The position numbers were made by a program, and so were the translations under genes. A DNA stretch of 64,000 nt from Diphasiastrum complanatum (Eukaryota > Streptophyta > Lycopodiopsida > Lycopodiales > Lycopodiaceae), in assembly GCA_029204225.1 (NCBI GenBank), contig CM055093.1, positions 34,856,525 through 34,920,524 on the forward strand. Direction: 5' to 3'. Positions 38,563 through 48,714 of the stretch are shown here, in pieces (within the stretch, counting starts at the first letter, position 1; the number at the start of each line of letters is the position of its first letter). The notes under the pieces were generated by a model. The model was not told the DNA's origin. It was given only the letters and a program-made list of their open reading frames with translations, and did no database searches.

Positions 38563-39194
38563 TGTTGGAGGGTTTGCGGATAGTTAATAAGTGAGAGGGA
38601 TTTGGCACCCTGCATGTGTAAGTCCAACCCGATGACCACATAGAGATTTGATTAATTAGAAAGTCCCCACTCTTTTTTAAATTTCAATATGTAGAGAGGC
38701 AGAAATGGACCAGTAGGATTCAGAGGCCAGGGTCCTCCTCTCTATTATAAAAAGGAACCAACTCGAGTTTCCTACACATGTACATATCTTCATTTCAATA
38801 AAGCAGATTGGTTCTCTTGTGAAATGGATTTATGAATGTCCTTGCTCTCTATCACTTTTTCTCCATCTCTCATGCTTTCTTTGGATTTATCAATTATTGG
38901 ATCTGATTATTGTTGGGTTTGCATGTTTCTATACTTTCTATGAGAGAGAAAGGGGGAGAGAGAGAGAGAAAGAGTAAGCTATCTTCATTGTGGATCTTAG
39001 TGTTAATGGAGTAGTGTTAATGCTTAGGGTAAATGGATGTTAGAGTTAGATGTGATCTTCCATTCATGCTGAAATCTGAAATATGCTATCGCTCTCATGG
39101 GAATGAACCTACGCGTGACAACTAACTTCATCTCCTTGATGCTAGATTGATTAGATCTTGGGCTGAAGATAGGCAAGGAAAGAAATCCACTACA
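38563..39194 (+). repeat. 5' LTR of the outer Ty3/gypsy element
   Basis: Starts TGTTGGAGGG, ends CCACTACA, and is followed by the PBS-like TTGGCGCTGTTGTTAGGG (39198 onward), the TGGCGC...GTTG form used by many plant gypsy elements. A TATA-like ATTATAAAAAGG lies at about 38740. No partner LTR occurs to the right, so the element is truncated. Confidence 0.8.
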
Positions 39195-40134
39195 ATTTTG
39201 GCGCTGTTGTTAGGGAGCTACGCCAATTTTTCAATTTGCAGCATGTTTGTTGGATGGTTAGTTTGCATTAGGCACCTTGTCTTGGCATGAACAGTGTTAA
39301 ATCTGCATTTAAGATTAGTTTGGGAGCAATTTTGCTTGATTTGAGTGGATTTGCTTGTTTGAAATCTAATCCAATTATGAAACAAGCAAAGCTATTCAGA
39401 TCACCAATCTTAAGATCCATTTGGATATGAGATATCAGAAAAAAAAAAAACAAAAATTGGTCAAATCTGTTAGATTATGTTCAAAAGAAAGCAAAAATCA
39501 TCATCTGAACTGATAACTTTTTTTTTTCTTTCAGGAAACGTTCGTCGAGCTGTTTTGATCACAAAACTCTCAATTTGAAGGGCGAACAATCCTTCCCAGC
39601 AGATTTTCAAAAACATCAGAAAAACCATAAAAAAATATCAAAAAATCACCAAAACCCTAAAAAACAGAAAAAGAATCTTCGTCCGATTCACTGTACATAG
39701 GTTTGATTCAGATCTATCTACTGCTAGGTCGACGAAGAATAATATCAGAAATAGAAGGTTTCTCAGAGGATCAGTTGTCATATTGTTATATTTTTGTCAA
39801 AAAAATTTTTTTTGGCAAAAATACCGGTACTACTCTTGATTCTTCTCCAAAATCTTCATCGAGTTTTCAGATTATTCTATTTATAGTAATTTATTTTTTC
39901 TGAGTTTGGTGAACATTCATTCTATCCGGATCATAAAAAATTTCTATTTTTTTCCCTTGCCATACTACATAAACTGTGTTTTTATGTATCATGAACCTTT
40001 GCCATTTCTACTCTAGCTTTATTTGTGTTAGATTCTCAGTCTGAGAGTTCGGCGAAGGTTATTTCCGTAAAATTTGTCAGAAAAATTTGTTCAAAGAGTT
40101 TTTACCAAAAATAGCACTACTGAACCTTCGCGAG
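39195..40134 (+). other. leader of the outer gypsy element, before the nested insertion
   Basis: Non-coding, rich in A tracts. It is continuous in style with 48715-48998 on the far side of the nested element: both carry the motifs aaccttcg and tcgtccg. Confidence 0.7.
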
Positions 40135-40958
40135 TGTTAGCATCTATGCTAACACAAAAATAAAATAAATAAAAAGATAACTGAAACTCCGTGGCATGTG
40201 TTTTGTAAGTCCACGTATGAGTGTCTATTAATAAACTTCCGCCATGGCATGTGTTTATAAGCCCATGAGTAGAAGCTTAAAAAATAATAAAATAGCTTAT
40301 TAGATTTAGAACTTAGACTTAGGAAACTTAAGATTAGAAATATTTTGTCTTAAGTTTTTCTATGTTAAGAAACTTTGAAGTTCTAAATCCTAAGTTAGAA
40401 GTTCTAGAAAGGCTAGAAATAGATTAGTCCCATAAGTTAGTGGATACTTATGGAAGACCCTTCTTGCCATAAAAGGAGAGGTGTTTGCCTTGTAAACAAC
40501 ACTTTTGAGATTAAGCTATCAAGTTCTCTATTTTTGAGATTATCTCTCTATTTCATTTGTGTTCTCTTTGGGAAGGTGCATAGCTTGAGGGAAGGTGCTC
40601 GAGCCTCCTATTGCCTCCTTTTTATATTGGTTTGTATTGTGGCATGTATTTTGTTGATTGATTATTAATTAGCCGCAATTTTCTATTCTAATTCCCTTTG
40701 GGTGTTGATTTAGGTCCTAGTTCAGCAACCTTGCTAGTTGGGTTTGTCTTAGCAAGGATTTTATTGTTATTTTTAGTTAGCTTTATTTCCGTTTTGGACA
40801 CTAGTTAGGTAAGCCTTAGTGCTCTCATCCTTGTTGATTATTTCCGTATTTCCGTTGAAACTTGTTGTAGAAACTTAGAAAGTGGACGATCATCTCTATA
40901 CTACACGACGTCGTGAGTAGATCTAGCCGCCATTCACAAACCATATTTACTTCCAACA
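40135..40958 (+). repeat. 5' LTR of the nested gypsy-like element
   Basis: The first 20 bases, TGTTAGCATCTATGCTAACA, form a perfect palindrome around CT. A candidate TATA, CCATAAAAGGAG, lies near 40470, upstream of the region likely to be transcribed. Confidence 0.92.
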
Positions 40959-40974
40959 TTGGCACCGTTCCCGC
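40959..40974 (+). promoter_or_regulatory. gypsy-type primer-binding site
   Basis: TTGGCACCGTTCCCGC directly follows the LTR. It resembles the TGGCGCCGTTGCC site of plant gypsy elements with a few changes. Confidence 0.7.
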
Positions 40975-41824
40975 TTTTTAAACATTTTTTTACTGAGCTT
41001 CTTTTTCTTTTGTTTTTTTGCCTTCGTGTTGTGTGTTTGCTTGTTTGCTTTCTTTTTTTCAACCAGAGCACGAGTCTTCTCTCCAGGTCCTAGATGAGCT
41101 GCGGAACAACTTATGAAGCCGGGGGGAAGCAACAAAAGAGTCAACTTGGGCATTTTCTTTGAAAAGAAGTGATCCAAGTGACCTTTTTCCGAACCAAACA
41201 GGTATACTAGAATTCGCCAATCTGTCTGCAACACTAATAGACCCTGATCTTTCATTTTATCACCTCCACGAATTCTGACCATTGTCAGATCTTGAGAAAA
41301 CAGCCTGATATATTGTCAAAATCTCTTATTTCTCACCCAAATCTTTGTTCTAGAATTCGTCGGCTTCATTGAGGCTAGATCTAATCAAGATCAGTCCTCC
41401 AACAACCCCACGAATTCTATCTCAGAGATTTTGCCTGTTCTTTGTCAGGAAGTCATATTTTTTCCCATATTCCCTATCTGTCAGTAAAACCTCTGTATCC
41501 AAAATCGCCATCCAGCCTACGAAATCGTCCTCAGTGAGCACGATTTCCATGTCCCAACCAGGAATTCTAACAATACAATTTTTTTTTCAAAAATATAAAA
41601 ATATCAATATTCTGACAGACATCACTCCCTGACAGAATTCACGAGTCCTACAGTTCAATTTATCTGTCTCTCCACGAATTCTCAGCCTGTCCGCAAATTT
41701 TATTACAGTCAGAAAGACCAGTTTTTTGTCCTACACTCTCCATTCTACAAGCAAACTATCTTCTTTTGCCAAGTACAATACTGACCTGATTATCTGTATT
41801 GTTACTCTCATCCACACTCTCATC

Positions 41825-42538
41825 ATGTCTCGTGATTGTGCTGAATCTTCTAATCCGGCTCCTCCACGATTAGAATGCAGAATTCCACGTATCGACGCAC
41901 CAAAGTACGATGGAGAATCCGATCCAGTCCGATTTCTCCAAGACTTTGATAATGCATGCCGTTTTTATGGAGATACCTCAGAAACTTAAAGGCTTCGCCT
42001 ATTCCCCATGGTACTCTATGGAACAACCAAAGAGTGGTATCTTAATCTCGAAGCTCTTGATCTTGCTTCTTGGACCACCCTCAAGGACGCTCTCATTAAG
42101 CATTTCAAACCATCCAAACTGACTCAGAGCGCATTCATCCAAATTATCCATATCAAGATACGTCGTGAAGAGTCTGTTCGAAACTACATTAAGCATTTTA
42201 AACGTCTCAAAGTATAATGTGTTGATGAAAATATCACCGAACATATGGCCATAAAACTGTTCTTGGTTGGATTGCCTAAAAACATCTGCCGTGAACTTAA
42301 ACCAGTTGACCTTTATGATCAACTTAAAGATGTGATGACTGATGCTATCCATGAGGAAGACGAAGGTTCCGACGATGACTTTGACCATCGTGAAAAAAAA
42401 TCTAAGAATCCCGACTGTCCTAATTATCCGAAGTTTGACAATGTTGCCCAATCTTTTGTATTTAACAAATGGAAACCTAGCAAAAAGTTCAACAATCTCA
42501 CATGGATATACTCACTACCGATTTCCAATCCGCCATGA
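41825..42538 (+). pseudogene. gypsy Gag of the nested element, decayed
   Basis: Starts at ATG 41825 (MSRDCAESS). Conserved blocks follow in order: RIDAPKYDGESDPVRFLQDF, YGTTKEWYLNL, LASWTTLKDALIKHFKPS, REESVRNYIKHFKRL and IKLFLVGLPKNICRELK. That is the retrotransposon Gag domain. There is one stop near 41988 with a frame change and a second interruption near 42215. No CCHC knuckle follows, and the sequence runs into non-coding DNA at 42540. Confidence 0.82.
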
Positions 42539-42539
42539 A

Positions 42540-43136
42540 ACTATTAACTGTTTTCTTTTCTATTGTTCTTTTTGCTTTTGCTTTTCTATCTAGACGCCTA
42601 CTATTTGAACAATCTTTTGTTGTGTTTTCTTGTTCAAACCATGAAGATACTATCAGATCAGACATACCATCAGTCTTTCTCTGACAAAACCACAAAAGTC
42701 ATTCTATTCAGAAGATTTGTCTCACAACATCGTAGATAGAATTCGCCTGACCCCGTTTTTACAGTGCACGATTCATTTTTGGCCTCCAAGAATTCTATCT
42801 CAGAGATAAACTTTCTAGAAATAGAAAACTTTAGTTTTTTCATCAGATACCCTCGACCAAAATTCGCAGACAATTTGCTGAAGCTTACAATAATCCCCAC
42901 GATTTTTGTGTCATCTCTGCAAATTTTTGATTAGACACATTTTTGCACTGTCAGACATTTTTCCTATTTTGGCACACAAAAATCACTTACAGAAATTCGC
43001 CAACCCTCAGAACATTGCCTTGAAATTCAAGACCATCATTACGAAATCATGGACACTGAGGACAATTTGTAGATGGAGTTGCAAATTCCTGACCAACAAA
43101 GTCTATATATAGACTTTCACCCTTCTCTTTAACCCA
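42540..43136 (+). other. non-coding stretch between gag and ORF-A, with TATA box
   Basis: Resembles the leader at 41280-41820 in wording (repeated attctatctcagagat, cgacagac-like pieces), so it may be a partial leader duplication. It ends with a strong TATA element, TCTATATATAGA (43102-43113), about 25 bases before the ORF-A ATG. Confidence 0.55.
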
Positions 43137-44100
43137 ATGTCATATCCTAACTATACATGCACCCTCCCTGATATTGGCCCTTGGGAGCAGTTACCCCTTG
43201 CAGCCCAAAAAGTGGTATGGTTAGTAAATGAGCTCGAATATAATCTATTCGGCACCCTAGGGGGACAATATACCATGCGACAATTCGACGACGGCACTAT
43301 GGCGGACCTTTAGAAAGAAAAAACAAGGCTAGAAGAGGAAAACAAGCAACAACATCTACAGATCCAAAATCTTCCCACTTATAATCAACAACAACAACAG
43401 ATGCTCATCCACCTCCAGAACCAGCCCCAACTGAAGGTATCCAACAAGTACCATCGATAACATCAAAGCAGAAAGAGATGAGGTCGTAGTAGATGCACAA
43501 GTCGCACGTTCCGCTATGAAGGAACAATTGGAATTGGTGGACTTCAACGACTTCGCACCACCAACTATTCTTGAGGGAACTCCCATTCCAGTGGTGGCTT
43601 ATAAAACGCTGGCCCAAAAGTTGAAAGTCACGACAGAGCAGCACACAAAATTATAACAATCATACCTTGCTTCCGTCGAGGCCTTGAACCAGCACATCGC
43701 CACCCTGGAAGAATGGTTAAAGGTAGCAGCCCAGTCAATGTCGTCTGTTCATGCAAAGCATGCCCAGTTCCATGATTCCGGGCATCACTTTGATGGACCA
43801 GATGGTGGAGATTGAATAGGATTCCAGTAGCCTCCTCCCGCTACTCAAGGCTTCTCATTTCAAGACCAACCCGTGGGGCAAGAAGCTCAAGCACCAACCA
43901 ATCCATCAGGCTCTGGTGGTACCAGCTTCCAACATTATCTTTTTCCTTCCACCGCTTCTAATCTCGTCGACACCACTAACCTACTTTTTGGAGAACTAGA
44001 AGACCATGCTTATCAAAAACATACAACCCGGACTAGTTTCGGCCATAAAATCATTGAAGGCCGTATTAGTAAAACAAAGGGAGAATTTCTTGAACCATAA
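43137..44100 (+). pseudogene. ORF-A: coiled-coil, Gln-rich protein of unknown family
   Basis: Starts MSYPNYTCTLPDIGPWEQLP, continues through WLVNELEYNLFGTLGGQYT to a TAG at 43311-43313, then a Gln/Glu-rich stretch (KTRLEEENKQQHLQIQNL). After a frame change, coding character resumes at 43456 (IKAERDEVVVDAQVARSAM, KTLAQKLKVTTEQ, SYLASVEALNQHIATLEEW) and, past three stops, ends at 44100 (GFSFQDQPVGQEAQAP...RTSFGHKIIEGRISK). It matches no retroelement protein I know. A second, inverted copy of its N terminus lies at 50250-50320 with a Pro-rich extension. Function unknown. Confidence 0.55.
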
Positions 44101-44909
44101 TGATTGTCCACTAGGACCACAAAAATGTCGTAAATGTAGATCTTGAAGTGCTTTAGAAAAAGAACATCAAATAGGATGATAAATCCTAAGTTGTTTTTCA
44201 AGAATGGTTTCGATTCAATACTACCACTACTTTTCTTTGAATATTTCAAACATGCGAGTTATGTGATCTTAAGCTTTTAGTAGCTTAGTGCACGACATGT
44301 AATGTTAGTATACATTTGTTTCCATACTCTATGCAAAAGTAAACCTTAATGATATGTTGAATTAAGTCAACCATACATGGAAAGAATTCATAGTGATTAT
44401 CCTTAGAGTATAGAAGCAATGCTTCTTAGAAATGATTTCTTGATTAAGATGGGGTTTGAAATCATGTATAGGAAGTTAAACCTCCTAAGACATCTTTTGA
44501 AATCATGTATTGGAAGTTAGATCATGACTAGTATGACAACATACTAAGAAGGAACGGGGATTGAAAACTTTAAGACATCTTTACGCTCCCATTTCTAAAT
44601 CCCCAAATAAACAATCTACTATGAAACTGTTTTTGAGCAATCTAAAGCCCAGGATGAAAATGAAATGATTGGATCTACCTGAGATAGATTCAGTAAGCTA
44701 ATTCTAAATTCATAGATTAAGAGATCTGAGCTAGATCAAGGAAGAAAAGACTCTTTACCCAAAGCTGATCTTACATATAAGATCAAATCTAAGAGAAAGA
44801 AATAAACATAAACACAGTTTGGTATCAGAATATCTAGAAATTTTTAACAGATTTAAGACTCTTAAATGAGAAATTTTCGTTGAGGACAACGCTTTATGCA
44901 TTTGAGGGG
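44101..44909. other. non-coding, possible 3' end of another decayed gypsy element
   Basis: No ORF survives. The stretch at 44875-44910 (ttgaggacaacgc...atttgagggg) resembles the end of a gypsy pol followed by a purine-rich tract. Confidence 0.4.
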
Positions 44910-46170
44910 TGTAATTTGTAGAGACAAATTGCCCCAAAGTAATTAAGACTTTTCCAGCCTCAAAGCCTAGATAGACTTTGATGATATAGAATTATCAATG
45001 ATCAATATTCTTTTCAGATGTTGTATGAATTTATTACTTTAATGAATTGAGTAACATGCATTGACACCTGTAGAACTAAGAATATTTTATAAACCATGTT
45101 TGATGGTATTATGAACACTGACCTTTCTTTGAAGGGATGTGCAAGTACACACGAACGTACATAAAGAATCTGAACAAGAATAAGAAGCCCTTCTACCTTA
45201 AGGACTGATCTCTCTTTTAGGGTATGTGCAGGTACTCGAGAAAGTGCCAGAAGAACAAGAATCGAAACAAGAAGCTTTCTAAGCTTAAAGACAGTAAACA
45301 AGAAGGATTTTGACAAAGTCTATAATGAAGGCTCAGTAGAGTCTATAAAGAAGGCTTATTACTAAGTCTATAATGAAGGCTCAGAGGAGTCTATAAAGCA
45401 TAGGATAAGGCCTAGGGTTTGATCACCCTAGTGACCTTTTTCCACCATGATTGGTGATGGGCAACCTCTAGAAAAAAAAAAGGGGCCTAGGAATTGATGG
45501 ACATTATGCAAAAACAAGATGGACATATACCTTGGCTCTTCCTTAGGAAGATTGCACTTGGGTGAATTCCCAAGTTGTAACCATGTAATATTATATGTAA
45601 TTAAAAGTCAAGTAGGAACCTTGTACCACCTACCTCCCACCTACTTTTTCTCATGCATTATAGGCTATTTGACAACTAGAATGGGGCGCCCTCCTACACT
45701 CTCACTTCGTATGCCAAATCATCATAATAACTCTCCCAAGCTAATACACATCACCCATTCACCCTCTCTAACTAATACACCTCATCCATGCACTCCACTT
45801 CACCCTAAGTCCAATTGGAGTCTTCCTCACACCTCATGCACTTGAACTTGACACCTCACTCACTTTGGAAGGACTCTCCACTCTCTATATAAGTGGAAAT
45901 GCGCCCCTCTACTAGGAGGATTGAAGGATGTTGCATCCAAACTCTGCTATTTTATTGTTTGTTGTGTACAGGTCCTTTGGAGAAGAGGATTGAGGCATTA
46001 CCTCAAGGAGACTATGTTATTTTGTGATTGCAGGATTTTTGGAGCTCAAACCCTCGGATTTCTAGCTCTCTCATCACACACAAACCCACACACACACACA
46101 CTCTCTCTCTCCTTCTCTCACATTCACCTTCTCTCGAAACCATGGTATGCTCTTGAAACTGTTACCCATA
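44910..46170 (+). repeat. candidate LTR-like unit with TATA box
   Basis: It begins TGTAATTTGTAGAGAC after a purine-rich tract and contains a clear TATA box, TCTATATAAG (45884-45893), followed by a short leader-like region. No second copy is in the window, so the boundaries are guesses. Confidence 0.35.
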
Positions 46171-46196
46171 TGTAAGAATGGGTGATCAGTACTTTT

Positions 46197-46638
46197 GCAT
46201 GTCAGGCTATCTATGGCCTATTGTCTATGCATGTCAGATCTAGAGCTTGCATGTCAGATTTGAAGCTTGCATGTCATAGCATCTTTGGCCTATTGTCCAT
46301 GCATGTCAGATCTAGAGCTTGCATGTCAGATCTAAAGCTTGCATGTCAGATTTGAGGCTTGCATGTCATAGCATCTGTGGCCTATTGTCCATGCATGTCA
46401 GATCTAGAGCTTGCATGTCAGATCTAAAGCTTGCATATCAGATTTGAAGCTTGCATGTTACACCATGCATTGCCAAATGACCATGCATGTCACTTCATGA
46501 CTGTTGCATGTCAAGAATCTATGAACCATCATGTTTGCATGTCAAGAATCTAAGATCCATTTAGATTGCATGTCAAGAATCTAAGATCCATTTGGATTGC
46601 ATGTCAAGAATCCAAGATCCAACATGGTTGCATGTCGC
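46197..46638. repeat. hierarchical minisatellite built on GCATGTCA
   Basis: Fifteen exact GCATGTCA copies plus three one-base variants occur in about 440 bases. The basic unit is about 20 bases (TTGCATGTCAGATCTAGAGC and relatives). Units group into higher-order blocks of 72 and 92 bp that start with an (c/t)ATGCATG at 46226, 46298 and 46390. The last third switches to a GCATGTCAAGAATCTAAGATCC variant of about 25-30 bases. CATGCATG occurs at 46298, 46390 and 46482. Confidence 0.93.
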
Positions 46639-47051
46639 AAAGATTAAGACTTATGAAGAAATTTCTGTGCTTTTGTTAAGCTAGATATGGAATTAAGATC
46701 ATTGATTATGAACCAAGTTTATGTAAGTTGATGTTCCTACATCTGAGACCCCTATTGGAATCCATTGTATATGTAATTGGCATTGGCCAATTGGATTTTC
46801 ATAATGATAAGAAAAGAATCCTTTTGGGGGGGGGGGGGTGTCCCATCTTGACCCCTCAGTGCTTCGTTGTTGTGTGAATGAATCTATGTGATGCAATGTT
46901 TTTCGAGTTTTGATTCAAGTCTTATTTGATTTTCATTTGAGTTGATTCGAGACTAGCTCAATGTAAATGATAAGCCAATTTAATCTTTTGGACATGCCTT
47001 CACTCCTCGAGTTCACATCTCTTCTCTCCTAAACCTAATCCCCAAATTCAG
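46639..47051. other. non-coding spacer with poly-G run
   Basis: Contains a G homopolymer at about 46827-46838, then AT-rich DNA leading to ORF-B. No gene seen. Confidence 0.6.
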
Positions 47052-47889
47052 CATGAGATTGCCTCTGAAGTACCAACCACCCGGCATAGAATCATGCCCA
47101 TAGAACCAAGCAAGGAGTTGCGCGTCTCGCAAGAGTTTGCCAAGAAATATTCAACCACAAAGGAGCGAGGAGGCTACATATTGCCAAATTTGGACCAGTG
47201 TCAAATACATAAAGAAGCAGTCAAATTTTTGGATCCACAACCTCTATGGCGCCATCAACTCTTCCTACAAAGCAAGACCTCGATGGCACGGTATATCGAA
47301 GCACCCTCCTATATGCGTAGAAATCCTTATTACTATCTAGTAGCGAGGCAAGAACCGTTTCCTGCCACCAAGATCAGAAATAAGATATTTTGGCCCAAGC
47401 TCACAGGCGTCGATACTGGCAACTTAGCCGAAGAAATGGTCACCAACTATCGTGTTTCTACCAGAAGCACCATGGCAACCCTGCTATGACATAGGTTATT
47501 TTGCGGACAATTGCGGGTTGGTAGCATTTTTGGCAAAACTCAAGGGTTTTTGGGATCAAGGGCTACCCCCAATAGCCCTTGATGTCAATAAACCACTGCG
47601 AATGCAAGAAGACCACATCAACATAGCAAGGCTTTATTATTGCGCTGCACTCACTTCAACCTTGCACGTTGATATGGTGGAGCTATGGAAAAACCACAAC
47701 TTTCTATAGAGTATGCTCCATTACTACAAAGAAATGACCTTCCTGAACAAATTATGGTGGTAAATGATGGAGGGCATTGGCACCACAATCTACCACTTCC
47801 GACAGCAACAGTCTCGCCTCCAAGAAACATAGAAGATCCAAGAAGGAAAGGCTTCGATCGGTGTGGGACCATCAATCCAATAAGGACAA
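47052..47889 (+). pseudogene. ORF-B: unknown protein just before the 3' LTR
   Basis: A candidate start ATG at 47052 (MRLPLKYQPPG) is followed by a frame change at about 47090. The frame from 47094 reads ELRVSQEFAKKYSTTKERGG and RNPYYYLVARQEPFPATK; after a shift near 47450 it reads FLPEAPWQPCYDIGYFADNC, GLVAFLAKLKGFWDQGLPPI and INIARLYYCAALTSTLHVDM; after another near 47690 it reads PQLSIEYAPLLQRNDLPEQI. Three frames that each carry protein-like sequence in relay are the pattern of a real but decayed gene of at least 260 codons. I recognise no family, and it is not RT, RNase H or integrase. Its position between where pol would be and the 3' LTR is where captured or extra ORFs occur in plant gypsy elements. 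Confidence 0.55.
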
Positions 47890-48714
47890 TGTTAGCATCT
47901 ATGCTAACAAAAAAAAAAGAAAAAAACGAAGAGAAATAAAACTCCGTGGCATGTGTTTTGTAAGTCCACATACGAGTGTCTGTTAATAAACTTCCGCCAT
48001 GATATGTGTTTGTAAGCCCATGAGTAGAAGTTTAAAAAATAATAAAATAGCGTAAACTTAGATTTAGAACTTAGACTTAGGAAACTTAAGATTAGAAATA
48101 TTTTGTCTTAAGTTTTTCTAAGTTAAGAAACTTTGAAGTTATAAATCCTAAGTTAGAAGTTCTAGAAAGGCTAGAAATAGATTAGTCCCATAAGTTAGTG
48201 GTTACTTATAGAAGACCCTCCTTGCTATAAAAGGAGAGGTATTTGCCTTGTAAATAACACTTTTGAGATTAAGCTATCAAGTTCTCTATTTTTGAGATTA
48301 TCTCTCTATTTCATTTGTGTTCCCTTTGGGAAGGTGCATAGCTTGAGGGAAGGTGCTCGAGCCTCCTCTTGCCTCCTTTTCATTGGTTTGTATTGTGGCA
48401 TGTATTTTGTTGATTGATTATTAATTAGCTGCAATCTTCTATTCTAATTCCCTTTGGGTATTAATTTAGGTCCTAGTTTAGCAACTTTGCTAGTTGGGTT
48501 TGACTTAGAAAAGATTTTATTGTTATTTTTAGTTAGCTTTATTTTTGTTTTGGGCACTACTTGGGTAAGCCTTAGTGCTCTCATCCTTGTTGATTATTTC
48601 TGTATTTCCGTTGAAGCTTGTTATAGAAACTTAGAAAGTGGACGATCCTCTCTATACTACACCACATCGTGAGTAGATCTAGCCAACATTCACAAACCAG
48701 ATTTACTTCCAACA
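47890..48714 (+). repeat. 3' LTR of the nested gypsy-like element
   Basis: 825 bp, matching 40135-40958, with the same terminal palindrome. The preceding polypurine tract is poor (aataaggacaa). Confidence 0.92.

Larger units (their letters stand above)
40135..48714 (+). mobile_element. nested gypsy-like LTR element with gag and unknown ORFs, no visible pol
   Basis: LTRs 40135-40958 and 47890-48714 (824 and 825 bp) are nearly identical over long stretches, starting TGTTAGCATC and ending CTTCCAACA. Flanking 5-mers are gcgag (40130-40134) and ccgag (48715-48719), one mismatch. The PBS-like TTGGCACCGTTCCC follows the 5' LTR. The interior holds a leader, a decayed gag (41825-42538), ORF-A (43137-44100), an LTR-like stretch, a minisatellite and ORF-B (47052-47889). 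No reverse transcriptase, RNase H or integrase motif was found in nearly 7 kb. It resembles a LARD-type non-autonomous element with extra coding cargo. Confidence 0.85.

Noticed and set aside
44819-44832. ttggtatcagaata as a copia primer-binding site
   Set aside because: It diverges after the first ten bases and is not adjacent to any LTR end.
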